Assembly (NCBI GenBank): GCA_029204225.1
Contig: CM055092.1
Location: 100,840,433 to 100,904,432, forward strand
Reading direction: 5' to 3'
DNA length: 64,000 bases
Source: Diphasiastrum complanatum
Lineage: Eukaryota > Streptophyta > Lycopodiopsida > Lycopodiales > Lycopodiaceae
Each line of letters opens with the position of its first letter. Position 1 is the stretch's first letter. Shown here in pieces: positions 35,259-46,800 of this stretch. A model generated the notes under the pieces. It worked only from the letters and a program-made list of their open reading frames with translations, was not told the DNA's origin and made no database searches. Made by a program: the position numbers and the translations under genes.

Positions 35259-35434
35259 TCCCTAATTAAATGATACTTTATGGCAATGTGTTTCGTTCTT
35301 GAGTGAAACACGAGATCCTTTGTCAGATGTATTGCAGATGTATTGTCCATGTGTAGGATCAGTAGCTCGTCGGTGCTCTCCCCTAGTCCGTCAAGGAACG
35401 TTCTGAGCCATGTAAGCTCATTGGCCATCTTCAT
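35225..35434 (-). pseudogene. Copia RNase H fragment upstream of RT (C7)
   Basis: The minus-strand frame gives the C-terminal RNase H block: ANELTWLRTFLDGLG, MDNTSAIHLTKD (the catalytic Asp of the D-N-x-S/A motif), HSRTKHIAIKYHLIRD. In a normal copia this comes after RT; here it comes before it. The junction near 35258 joins H-L-I-R-D directly to the start of an RT block, so two deletions or a template switch scrambled the order. Confidence 0.8.
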
Positions 35435-35640
35435 TGCTCTTTTCTTTCCACTCTCGTAGCTCCTTGCTTGTGGTGGCAGACATCTCTTCTGTTCCGTCTA
35501 CCCAAGGCTAGAGACCTTCTCCTTTCAAGATGATAGAAGTTTTTACCTTCCATGCTAGGAATTTAGACCCGGAGGACTCAAGAACTATGCATATCTTTGA
35601 CTGTATACTGCTTATAGATGCCATTGTCATGAATAATATT
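35435..35640 (-). pseudogene. Copia C7 gag N-terminus
   Basis: The minus-strand reading (about 35640-35435) contains LESSGSKFLAWKVKTSIIL and WVDGTEEMSATTSKEL-like text, given as location: the N-terminal gag block with the F-x-x-W-K motif. It is joined after about 60 codons, with a frame change, to the RNase H fragment. Capsid, nucleocapsid, protease and integrase are gone. Confidence 0.55.
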
Positions 35641-35737
35641 TCAACTTAAATTAGACTCTTTGATAACCTTCTAGTTTTGATGACCTTCTGGTTCTGATAA
35701 CCCTACGGCTCTGATAACCTTTCGGCTCTGATAACAC

Positions 35738-36463
35738 TGATAGAATCCAGTCTAGGTGGAAAAATGAAACGCGGACTGTCTGAATCCACAAATGGATTGT
35801 CAGATAATGTACTTTCAACCCTGATTCCTATTTTGCCTAGATAGAGTCGAACTCTCAAGTGCGACTACTGTTGCATCCTTGAGATCTATCCTCTTCCAAG
35901 GTGTAGACAGACACTACTGATCTACCACTGGTTTATAAAACATTCAGATCAATGATCCTTAGTGCGAAATGTAGAATGAAAGCTAAATACACATGAACAA
36001 GGAACTAGCATTAAGCATTCAAGACTATACACGAGACAAAATGTGCAAATAGCATTTGTATTACATCAATGATCTTTGAGCGCTGCTTGGCATACCGCAC
36101 AACGCGTCGACGCAAGAGAGTCTCTACATCTTATGAACAATCTATTGGTCTCGCTTACTAGCGGACACAATCAACAATCTTTGCTTAAACCCGCGCAACA
36201 CTACGCGTCGGTTCTAACCTTCTCTCTCTCTCATTCATCCTCTTTATATAGGAATAGAGAAAAGGGAGTTTATGCTAATCATTTGATTACAATAACTGGT
36301 TAGGCACGTTTCTAACGACTTTCAATCTGTTGTCGTTTTCCTCCGTGGAGTTCGTTCTCCATGTGGTACTTTGGTGATCTTCCCTGTCCTTGGAATATGA
36401 AGATCCACCGTTTTGTGTAGTCGTCCCATGACCTTAATATTCGGTCTTTGCTAGCAGATTACA
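35738..36463 (-). repeat. Probable LTR of C7
   Basis: On the minus strand a TATA box (CCTATATAAAG, about 36240) lies in the middle and the low end carries TATCA. Next to it, at about 35712-35736, a PBS-like word TTATCAGAGCC occurs twice. The position upstream of the gag fragment fits a 5' LTR. Boundaries are approximate; no partner LTR was found. Confidence 0.5.
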
Positions 36464-36880
36464 GACGTTGATGTTGCGGCTTCCTTTGGTTTGGTTCGTA
36501 ATGAAACGTATGCTGAAGCCTTGTGGTTCCCCGGCGGCTTCCCTTCGCTTCATCGGTCTTCGCTTGTGGACCTTTGTGTTGATCTTACGATTTGTCTTCG
36601 GTGGCTTCGTTGAGAATGCGGTGCGATTGTTCGTTGGTCTCCGCAACTTTGACTTTGCGGTTGCCTTCGATGGCTTCATCAAAGTTGTTTGTGAGACTTT
36701 GCGGTTGCTTGAAGGTGTGATTTTGGTTCAAAATCGTTTGCAAGGCTTCACAGTTGCCTGCGGTGCCTTTGTCAAAGCCATGTACATTGCGGTTGTGGCT
36801 GTTTGCAATTTCTACTTGTGGCATTTTTCCCATGTATTTCTGCAGGTTTGTGATCATAAGCTAAGAGCGCTTTGTGGGTA
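36464..36880. repeat. Degenerate short-period repeats
   Basis: The words CTTTGCGGTTGC, TTCGATGGCTTC and GCGGTT(G/C) recur at irregular 30-60 bp spacing. A 137-codon plus-strand frame and a 90-codon minus frame through it look repeat-driven. Confidence 0.45.
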
Positions 36881-38730
36881 GAAACTTGATGTTTCTTCAG
36901 ACATATATTTTAGTATTCCTTAATGATTAAGTATGGTTTTGGATTCCAATGAAGTATGATTGATGAATGATAAGAATCTAATTATTTGTGACTGATGAAT
37001 CATAAACAAATACCTAGTAATTATGAGTGAATAACTTCTGACCTATTGATTGAGTTGAGTTTAGATCAGTGTTTTGATCATCTAAATCTCTTTACTCCAA
37101 TATTTTATTGAGTCCCATGGATCTCACATGCATTTCTCGTTAAGTAAATTGTTTTTACTTATGAAGAGTTTGCTTACTTTAGTGGATTGTTTTCTACTAC
37201 AGATTGTAGTCTATATGTGTTTGTGTACAAGTTCAATCTATATCTCTGAATTTATAGGAGAAATTTAAATCTATTGAGATTCAGATGGATTGCTGATTTC
37301 TTGCATGAGATGCTAGAAATGGGACTATTAAGTCGTTAGAGTAACTGTAGTACTCTGGATTGAATTATAATTGTCTGAGACTTGATGGATCTCCTAGAGA
37401 TTTTGGTTGATTGAATTGTTGTATTTTAGAATATTTGGATATTCTAAGAATATTTGTACCAAGAAGCACTATTATCTACAAGAAATTGTGGATAGGATTT
37501 AGACTATCAGAAAAATGAATTTTCTTTAGCTTTTGGATTTGATTTCAAAAATAGAGAGTTAATTCACCAAGTAGTTAATGTAATTGGGATTACATGAAGA
37601 TGATGAACTTTTGTTTGGAGAACACATTTGTAAGATTTATAGCTTAGTGTATTTTTTGGTTTTGAGTTAGTACTCCTGTGTAGAGGCAAGCAATTGAAGA
37701 ATTGTTGCATCATTTATTCAGATGGAAAGATCAGACTAAGAATAATGATTCTTGGGTAAGACTTGGAAGCTTAAAGAATAATTTCATCTCTTCTCTTTCC
37801 CGTTCTAAGGACATAACATGTTTAAGGGAGAAAGAACGTTACGACCATATTATGCTAAGGACGTGAAACAGTCCTAATATGGTAGACCGGCCCTTCAGTG
37901 TTCTAGATTATTGGTCACGCTGAGACTTGATTCCATGTTAAGGCCAGTTTGTGACTAATAACCTTGAGAGGACCTAGACATTCTAATTAAGACATATGGA
38001 GTAGTGCATGTACATGTGACAGATATAGACAGGAGGACTGCAGGAAGAGCTTTGACCTATTTATAGTTGGACTGCATGGGTTCATGCACATAAATCTACT
38101 CTCTATATATTGGAGTAAGGATTCTCCCGTCGACAACTTGGTTCATGTTACCAGTTGCTCTCTTCCCTCCAGCCTTCACATGACATGGCTCAGGGGCTAG
38201 ATCCAGGATTGATCTAGGTTTGGATGGGAGGTTTTGCTCCTGTGTGTCTCCTGTTGTGCTTTCCTATCCTTATCTTAGGGGTTTTCCCTAGTAGTCTTTA
38301 CATTGACCGAAGTAATACTATAATAGATGTCCAAAATCTATGTGAGAATTGGTATGAGGAATTTCATTCATTCTAGAAGATCTTAAACTATTGTATCCGA
38401 TATTTTAGAGATCTTAAAAATCCATCTGGATTTCCCATATCGTATAGTCTCATATCTATTCCACCAAGCACATGAAAACCCACAATTTTTGTTCCTAATG
38501 GATCACAATAATCCATTTACAAAATTGTGATTTAACAAGAAGGGCCACACATGGTTAACTGTCACATTATATAACCGTTATGGTTAATACAAAGATTCCC
38601 AAATCCCTACCATCTAAGAGTTTCAACTCTGACGAATAAGGCTCTATCATGTACTAACTGTACAAATGTGATCCAAGTTTCAATTCTCACTTCTCATATC
38701 ACAATTTCCATTTACAATGAGGGTCATACT
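36881..38730. other. AT-rich non-coding sequence
   Basis: No gene was recognised. A region at 37800-38330 has LTR-like traits (TATA word CTATATATTGGAG near 38103), but no ends were found. Confidence 0.4.
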
Positions 38731-39072
38731 CATGGTCCTATAGATATTTAATATGAATTCAACTTAACGAATTCAATAGTTGGTATTATGCAATTTTTCC
38801 TCAGGGATTTTCAAAAATCCAAATTATATAAAACAAGCACATTTACTAATCCCGATGTCCATTTTTTCCTCCCTTGGAATTTTTGGTTCTCCGAAAACTT
38901 TCATGGTCCTATAGATATTTAATATGAATTCAACTTAACGAATTCAATAGTTGGTATTATGCAATTTTTCCACAAGGATTTTCAAAAATCCAAATTATAT
39001 AAAACAAGCACATTTACTAATCCTAATGTCCATATTTTCCTCCCTTGGAATTTTTGGTTCTCCGAAAACTTT
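38731..39072. repeat. Tandem duplication, 2 x 171 bp
   Basis: 38731-38901 is repeated immediately as 38902-39072, starting CATGGTCCTATAG and CATGGTCCTATAG respectively; about six substitutions separate the units by eye. Confidence 0.95.
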
Positions 39073-40608
39073 CATCTAGCTAAGGTAAAAAGAACTCACA
39101 TAGACAAATAACAAATGACATAAATGTGTCAATTTTTTCTTTCCATTGACTAGCTTTAGTATTGATAAATTCTAACGGTTTAGGATCTCTAATGAAAGTA
39201 CATGAATGGAAAAATCCACAAATTACGGTAACCCTTTAATTGTATTCAATATCCAATCAATACTGAATAAAGATTTTCACCACCCATTCATCCTAATAGT
39301 TCCTTCATTAGCAAAAAAACCGAACGTATCTTCAACAAGTACCTTACTACAAGCTTATGTTCGCAATGTTCATAATGACCAAAGCCAGTTTGAACACAAT
39401 CGAACCATCCATAGGTGTATTACAGATAGAAAATGAAAAAAAATCATGAGCACAATTTAACTCAATTCACTGGGAGTAACCTACTCCAAAATCAATAAAA
39501 ATCACGGTACTAGGAACTACAAAATTCCTACTACCGATTACCTGCATGTTAAAATTTCGGAAAAAAACTAATAATTTGCCGTCAATCCTAGATCCATGAA
39601 CCTAGCTCACAGACTCTCCGTTAGGATAGCAAAATTATTCAATCGGTCAATTTTCCGGTCAAGGTCTAGAAAATTCCATTCTCAAATGTCAGTTTAGGTA
39701 GATTTTTCGAAAATCACCAATTTAAGCCGACGACAGCTTTATCCTTAAAAGCAACTAAACTGAATTCCATAAAGTCCTGGGCCAACTCATCATAGCATTA
39801 GTTAGCCATGAAACTCGTACTTAGTTTAGTTAATAAGTGCATGAAGGTCAAAAGGACTCAACCATGCATTGGAAAAAAAAAAATAGTAAACGCAAATTTA
39901 AAAACCCCTAATTAGGTTTTCAAAGTCACAAAACTTTAAGGCCAGATCTCCCTCTTTCAGATCCTTCTTGTGTGAACGTTGATCATGCCATGCCTTCCAA
40001 CGACCTTTCTCAGTTGCTAATGTGGAATTGCCATCAATCTGGTTTCACAAAGTTTATGTAATGCTTCATGATGGAGTTGCCAGGATTTGGCGTCACAATC
40101 AATAGTATTAGCTTGTTGCTGAAACTGTTTCTTCCTCTCATTGTTGTACTTGAGTATTATGCAATCCTTGCTCTATGCTGTGATTGGGCCCTATTTTTCT
40201 AATAGCTGAAGAGATTGAGCTGAATGATATGGTTAAGTTTCCAATTTCCAAAGTGGAAAACAGTAAGGATCTTAACTTTCTTCAACTCTATAGCTCTGCA
40301 TTATTTTGAGCAACAGCCTTACAACAGCAGCAAAGTGCTTTTTCACCTGCCTTGATCATGAAATACCATTATTGTATAAAATTTACAGTCAAAGTTTAGA
40401 AAGTGCATCTAGATACAAATATATTATATGCGTCATTCAAAGTCATTCAAATAGCCAATCGTAAGGTCTAACCGCGACAGTGGTTTTAAGTAGCCTGATG
40501 ACCAAAGAGAACTTCATTCCTAACCTTCGCTTTGGGCTACCAAATATTGATTGTCAAAGCTTGCACTTTGTGTTTTAAAGAAACCTGGTAACTATGCATC
40601 ATCTAAGA
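39073..40608. other. Non-coding sequence
   Basis: AT-rich, with no open frame of coding character. The right part could be the 3' flank of the minus-strand exon at 40609. Confidence 0.4.
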
Positions 40609-40857
40609 TTATTCAGCATCCAAATCACCAGCTGAAGGTGGAACAGGTAACCAGATTTCAAGACGAATCCCACCATTGCCAATCGGAGCATGAACCAGAT
40701 AGGGTGACTTTATGCGGAGCACAATCCCATAAGTTTCAAGAAAATCCCGTGCAAATGCTACTTCTTCTCCCAAGTTGCAAGTTGCATTCTCTTCTTCTGG
40801 GTAGCAAGTAAAAGCCTTCAAACCAGAGCCAAGTGGAGATAGAATATGTGCCTGCAT
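40609..40857 (-). CDS. Last exon of an unrecognised host gene
   Basis: The minus-strand frame of about 82 codons has normal composition and no repeat character: HILSPLGSGLKAF, then EEVAFARDFLE, YGIVLRIKSPYLVHAP, GGIRLEIWLPVP, ending GDLDAE and TAA. An acceptor-like site lies just upstream (TGTTATGCAG, followed by ATGCAGGCAC; the exon start is 40857 or 40851). The natural stop, the mix of buried strands and charged loops and the lack of any TE match suggest the conserved C-terminal end of a cellular protein. I do not recognise the family. Upstream on the same strand lie other exon-like pieces (41069-41227, 42198-42401, 42677-42820), some coiled-coil, so this may end a coiled-coil protein. Whether it is still expressed is unknown. 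Confidence 0.4.
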   Translation of the reverse strand: MQAHILSPLGSGLKAFTCYPEEENATCNLGEEVAFARDFLETYGIVLRIKSPYLVHAPIGNGGIRLEIWLPVPPSAGDLDAE

Positions 40858-41068
40858 CTGCATAACATACATGTCAATTGTTCTACTGAATATATGGATG
40901 CTCTTTTATATGTGAGGTGGTTCAAGGTGTCAACATGAGCTTGCCTGCCTTGAAAAAGAAAACATTGAGAAGCTGAACTTAATTACTACGGCCAAGAACA
41001 TAAACTAAACAACAAAATCGCATGATTAATGGAAGAAATCTAGCAGCAAGTCTTTAACTGCATTCACA

Positions 41069-41227
41069 TCATAAATAAGGAGATTTTTGTGAAAGTGAAG
41101 CCAACAGGCCTAAAAGTTGATTTGGAAGTGCAAGACTATTTATTGACAGCTTTACATTGCTTGCATCAGCTGAAAGTGAGAATGCACTAGATGATATGTC
41201 ATTCGGTTTCATCAATGTGACATGTGG
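41069..41227 (-). other. Exon-like minus-strand frame, host gene
   Basis: After a good acceptor (TACTGTTATAG, ending 41228) an open frame of about 53 codons reads HVTLMKPNDISSSAFSLS, then LGLLASLSQKSPYL, to a TGA at 41069. No GT donor was convincingly placed. The same frame is present in the copy at about 27.7-27.86 kb. It is a candidate internal exon of the gene ending at 40609. Confidence 0.22.
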
Positions 41228-42197
41228 CTATAACAGTACAAGGTCTTTGTTTGCCAATCCTTGAAACATAAACATTGTGCTTCATGTTGATGCAACTACA
41301 AAACCCAAAAGCTAAGGAGCATAGAAAGATATTTGGAAACCCTACATAAGCTATGGAGCCGTCAGAAATTAATAGCATTTCAGTTCCTTACTATAAGAGT
41401 CGAATTGTTATCAGGCCTCTGAAAGTTTCAGTCCTAAACCCTTCCCTCTGCAGTTTTCAGAATACATGCGGATTAGAGTTTCAGAATACTCTTAAGCAGT
41501 GGGCCTCATTTTAAACAGGTTGGAAATACAAAAGCATAGCATAGCTAGTGTAACTCAGGTAGCCCAAAAATTAATAGAGTCAGAACTTAAGTTAGCTCAA
41601 GTCACAGTTAGAGTAAGAATTTTCCTTTGGGAGAGGCTTCAGTGTCATCAGTATTTAACACAATTGTCAGCTCATTTGATCAATTGAGATCCGTTTCTTT
41701 CTCCCCTATCATCTCTGGTCTCGATGTGCTGGTTTGAAAATTGGCCCGTAACTTCATATTGAAGTACTTTTTGGAAAAGCTGACTCTTTTCCATACTTTG
41801 GAGGCTACTGGCTGGATTCCTGGTTTTCATTGCAAGAACAGTTCATCCTTCGCCATATCCAGCCTTCTTTTGAGGATCTTTCAAATACCACTGTTTTATA
41901 ATGCTTCATCTATCACGATAGAATTGAATATAAACTGAAACTGACCACAAATAACCTTGAACCATATATGGAGTACCACTACATTGTCAATGTGCCTTCC
42001 AGCAAGTTGCAGCCAACTCCAGTCTTCGAAGTATCTTTTATTGATACGACATAGAATTTACAGCCAATTGCAAAACTCAACAAGACTAGAATCAGCTCCA
42101 ATCCAATCATCTAAAAATCATCACTTAAATTCTTTCTCTTCTCTGTGTAGCCAGCTATCCTTACCATAGCTACACATTAACTCTTCAGCAGCATGTT

Positions 42198-42401
42198 TTA
42201 CCACTTTGAATACTCATACAGCTTGCTTGTTTCATTCTTCAGTAGTTCAAGCATTCCAAGTGTACAAGGCCAAGCTTGAGTTCTTTGATTAAATATAAAT
42301 TTCAATGAGGATAAAAATATCAAAAAAGTAGCATTTGTCACTTCTTGTGTAATAGTTATGTCAATTATACGTGGTTTGCAACAATCTTTCATCTGAGGCA
42401 T
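42198..42401 (-). other. Exon-like minus-strand frame, helical
   Basis: The second half of this 67-codon frame (MLELLKNETSKLYEYSK) is helical and charged. The next frame directly after it (KHAAEELM, then WLHRDRLEKEFK in the 28-kb copy) continues the character. Stops and a frame change separate the two, so either an intron boundary was missed or the gene is damaged. Confidence 0.2.
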
Positions 42402-42676
42402 GATTGGTTCCTGTTGGATTCATTCTTTTTCTCTTGGATTATGCTTCATAGTTAGATCTATTTTTCATTACTTCCTCCTATTGGTTACATCTCCACCATT
42501 TCTTGATACTACTTTTAATAGAAGCTATCATCAAAGGCATGATTGTTACCTGGTGTTCTTTTCCTTCAACTATCCTTCAGACTGAGTTTAATCTACTTTT
42601 TGTTCATTTCCCTTATTAGTTACAATCACCACCAGCTTCACTTACTATTAATAGCAACTCCATTATGCCACCTGAT

Positions 42677-42820
42677 CTAATTCTGAGCTCTTTCCAAATG
42701 GTAGATCAGATCCTTGAGGGATTTCTCGTTGGTTCTAAGAGAATCTCGCTCAAGTTCCAATTCCCTTGATTTGAGCACCAGGCGCTGTCTGTCTGCCTGG
42801 TAGCTTGCTTGGCCTGACTT
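42677..42820 (-). pseudogene. Coiled-coil exon interrupted by LINE
   Basis: The minus-strand frame reads GQASYQADRQRLVLKSRELELE, given as location, then RDSLRTNEKSLKDLIYHLERAQN and TAG, a strong heptad-like coiled coil of about 46 residues. It runs at its upstream end straight into the 5' truncated LINE, with no acceptor site at the junction, so the LINE appears to have inserted into the exon. The duplicate at about 29.31-29.46 kb differs by Asp to Ala (KSLKALI). On the far side of the TE nest, 59757-59889 also encodes a coiled coil on the same strand (LRQQLRRMLSQVVARQQQ) and may be the preceding part of the same exon. Confidence 0.4.
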
Positions 42821-42885
42821 CCATGTTTCCCCCACCACCCTTTCTGATCACTCATTTCTCTCCTTCAATATCGGCCACCTTCCAC
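42804..42885 (+). pseudogene. LINE-1A fragment: endonuclease with SDH motif
   Basis: The plus-strand frame reads WPDFHVSPTTLSDHSFLSFN; S-D-H is the conserved C-terminal catalytic motif of the APE-type endonuclease of LINE ORF2. The reading is broken at 42885 by the hAT and continues at 48479 in the same frame. The element is 5'-truncated here against the coiled-coil exon. The exact first LINE base lies between about 42795 and 42818. Confidence 0.65.
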
Positions 42886-43024
42886 CAAGGTTGCATCGAA
42901 CCGCGGTTCGAACCGCCTTTTACGGTTCGAACCATCGAATCGTTCGGACCCGGTTCGAAACATTCGAACTGTTCGAATCGTTTGGCCCTAAAACGACTAT
43001 TGGGATTCTTGAATCTGTTCGCGC

Positions 43025-43146
<122 letters not shown>

Positions 43147-43179
43147 TGTGCACTCAGCACTTTGTGTGCATTTGCCATT

Positions 43180-43570
43180 CAGATTGTGTGTGTGTGCTCA
43201 GTGTTGTGTGAGAGTCGAGAGAGAGAGAGAAAATGGTGTGATTTTGTGTGTGTGTGTGTGTGTGAGTGATTGTGTGATATTGTGTGTGTGTGCACTGTGT
43301 GTGTGTGTGTGTCCACTGTCTTTTGATGTGTACAGTGTGTGTGTGAGTGAATCAGTGAGTGTGTGAGAGAGAGTGTGTGTGTGTGATATTATGATATTGT
43401 GTGTGTGTGTGTGTGTGTGTGACATGTGTGCATTGTGTGTAAGTTTGTGTGAGGCTTGAGCACCGAGTTATGTGTGTGTGCACTGTAGTCTGTGTGTGCA
43501 CTCAGCACTGTGTGTGATATTTTGTGTGTGACAGTGTGTGACATTGTGTGCACAATGTGTGTTGAATCTT
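43180..43570. repeat. GT-rich low-complexity tract
   Basis: Many GTGTGTG runs separated by short unique words, with no gene. It is followed at 43640-43770 by repeats of AGTTAGAAGTTAGG type. Confidence 0.9.
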
Positions 43571-43823
43571 GATGGGGTTCAATGTGGGGCCTGGGCAGTG
43601 GGCATTGTGAGATGGGTGTGGGACCTGGGTAGCTACTTAGTTAGAAGTTAGAAGTTAGGAGTTAGGAGTTAGAAGTTAGGAGTTAGTGACTAGTTTGAGT
43701 TACTAGTTACTAGTTAGTACTAAGTAGTTACTAGAGTCTAGTTAAAACTTGGAACTTAGAAGTTAAAACTTAGAGAGATCTGTAGACTCACCTGAGAGAG
43801 AGAGAGAGAGAGAGAGGGCCACC

Positions 43824-46800
43824 ATGCCGAGGGATAGGGATCCCTTGTGGGATCACGTCACCATCGCTACGGCCTATGGCACATCGGGCACGAAGAGATG
43901 GACTTGCAGATACTATCACCAGTCTTACACTGGAGGGCCCACACGCATCAAGGCACATTTGTTACGTTTGAGGGGGTACGAGATTGCCCCTTGCATGCAT
44001 GCTCTTGACACGCTACTCACTCTTGTCGCATCGGAGGAGGTTGGCCCTTCGAGGATGGGGCCCAGACCGAGAGGTAAACATTCAACTCTAAGACTCTTAC
44101 ACTTCAAAGTTCAAACATTGATCAAGTTTTAAGTTTTAACTTTTAGCTCACATGATACATCAAGTTTGAAGTTTCAATTTCATTGATCATCTAATTTCTA
44201 AATTGTATTGTAATTTCAAATTTTTCTTTTTTGGTAGATCGAGATGCAGTCACGGCGACACACCCAGAGGCCACCACATCACGCCCCCCAGTTGCCATCC
44301 GCTCAACCCTCGCTTCCCATGGCCCAGAGGACAGAGCTGCAGATAAGGCAAGGCCTAGTAACCGGCCTGACCCACCTTTTGATGCAGGATCTTTGACACC
44401 ACCTCCAGCCATGACCATACCGGCACCACATCATCCACCTGAGAGAGGGAGAGGTAGACGGGACCGCACTACACAGATGGGGGGTAGGGAGTACTATGTG
44501 TCCAGCTTCGCTCCCAGAGCCATGGCAGAGGCAGAGGTTGTCGTTCGACAGTTGTTCTACACCTGCAATCTGCCATTTCATTTGGCTAGGACCCCGGCAT
44601 GGAGGAGGGCGATGAGTGCAGTAGTGCGATTGGGCAGGTGTGGCAGGGGCCATCTTGCGAGCACCTGAGGACAAAGGGGCTTCTTGATGAGCGTGCTTCT
44701 GTTGACCAGAAGCTAGAGCCTCTCAGGAAGGCATGGGCCCAGTACGTACTACTTGCTTTTAACTTTATCCACTCTAAAATTTAAAGACTTTATGATGATT
44801 GTTAAATTGCAGGCGTTAATTGTAAATTACTTGTTAATTGCAATTTGCAGGCTGTAGCTAGCTATTTATGTTTAATCATGAATATTCAAATGATCATTTA
44901 TCATTGGAATTTGCCATGAAATTTGAATTACAATTTACAATTTCAGATGTATCCTGATTCCTCTCGGATCTATCATGAATCATGATTCATCTTGTTTTGT
45001 CACCTGTAAGTGAGTCATGACCACGGTCCACTGACTTGTCACTTGTCACCTGTGAACTTTCAACTAGGTATGGTTGCACCATCATATCTGATGGTTGGAG
45101 CGATACGAGGAGGAGCCACATATTGAATATCCTGGTGTCTTCGTGCATGGGGACGATGTTTCTCAGATCCATCGACACCTCTGGGGAGGCAGTCACGGGC
45201 GAGTACATGTTCTCACATATTCGAGCTGCCATTGAGGAGGTCGGACCGCAACACGTTGTACAGGTATATATATTTTACTTATTACAATTTACGGTTTACC
45301 TATAATGTTAAATGGTATTAGGTTACACGTAATTACTAATTTGTAAATGTCAATGTTGAATGTTCATTGTTCAATGGCGATTTCGGATTGATTAACAATG
45401 GATTATGGTTCACTAAAGTCTAAGAAGTTGCCACTGAGCACTTGAGTCTTGAATTCGGAATTCCAAAGTCATGCACATTGCACATTGCATTGTATGGTTG
45501 TGCAGGTGGTCACAGATAATGCGTCAAACTGCGTCTCCATGGGTAGGCTCGTTAATGAGACCTACCCCCACATCTTTTGGACACCTTGTGCTGCACACTG
45601 CCTGGACTTGTTGGTCGAGGATGTGGCCAAGATTCCATGGATTGCGGAGGTGGTGCGTACTGCACGGTTCTTGGTGAGATTTGTCACCAAGAAGCCTAGG
45701 GTCCTAGCCATGTTCAGGAGAGTCCACCTTGGATATCTTGAGACCTGCCCCCACCAGGTATGCAAGTTGCAACTCAAATTTGATTCTTGAATGCGCTTTT
45801 GTAGACTGTTGGAACTTGGTAAGTATTTACTGTTTAGTTAGTAGTGGTAAATATTTCATGCAATGATGCATGTGCCATGTATTGTCTTGACTCTTGACTC
45901 TTTTCAGAAGTTAGAACTTAGAATTTGTCACTTGTGCAATGTGCCCTATGAAGGTTTGCATTTATGTTCCTGGTCCTGGAACGACTGCTGAAAGTTCATC
46001 AGGGCTTGAGGTAGATGGTTGTTGCTGTTGACTGGGCGCAGTGGAGGCCGTCATAGGAGCCCAAGAGTAAGAGATTCGAGCGGACCGTTATGCATTCACC
46101 ATTTTGGGATGAGGCTCGATCCATTGTGGTGGGCCTACAGCCCATCTACACTGTCCTGCGCCTTACAGATCGAGAGGGCTGCACATTGGGCCTCTTTTAC
46201 GAATTCATGGACAAGCTGGGCGAGTAGTTGAGGCTTTGCACGACCATTAGCCCAGAGAGGTATATCAAGAATCAAGATTCAAATTTGAAATGTAGTTTGT
46301 AGACAGTAGTATGCAGTATGTACTATCATGTACATTGTACTATATTGTATAATTATTATTGTGTCTTGACACTTCAATCTTAATTGTTGCAGGCTTACAA
46401 AGGTTCAGCTCCTTTGGTTGAGCAGGTGGGATTGGTTTCATAGGCCCCTGCATGCCATGGCCCACATACTCCATCCACTTTGGAGGAATGAGGAGCAGTT
46501 CACAGATAGGGAGCTCAGGGATGGCTGGAATGCCTATATCTCCCGAGTTTATCCTGATGTACGCGAGCAGGATAACCTACTGGATGAGCTTTAGATTTTC
46601 AGGCAGGAGACCTTGGAGTTCGCCACTGGCCCGACGCTTTTGAGAGAGGGTAATAAACTGACCATGTGGCATGGTCCAGTACAGTTTAAACTTGTCACTT
46701 CACATTTTATTGCACAGTTAGTCAATAATATTGTAACTTGTTGGAACTCGGAACTTGGTTGCAACTTGCTAGTAGTAAGTACTAACTGCCCCTTGAACTG

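Larger units (their letters stand above)
41053..42973. repeat. Donor block of the 1.9-kb duplication
   Basis: Same sequence as 27686-29612. It is judged the donor because here the LINE and hAT sequences continue to their other ends, while the copy at 29.6 kb stops about 90 bp into the hAT. Confidence 0.85.

Noticed and set aside
36468-36881. 137-aa plus-strand ORF with hydrophobic repeats
   Set aside because: The sequence is a degenerate repeat and the frame follows the repeat period; no homology recognised.
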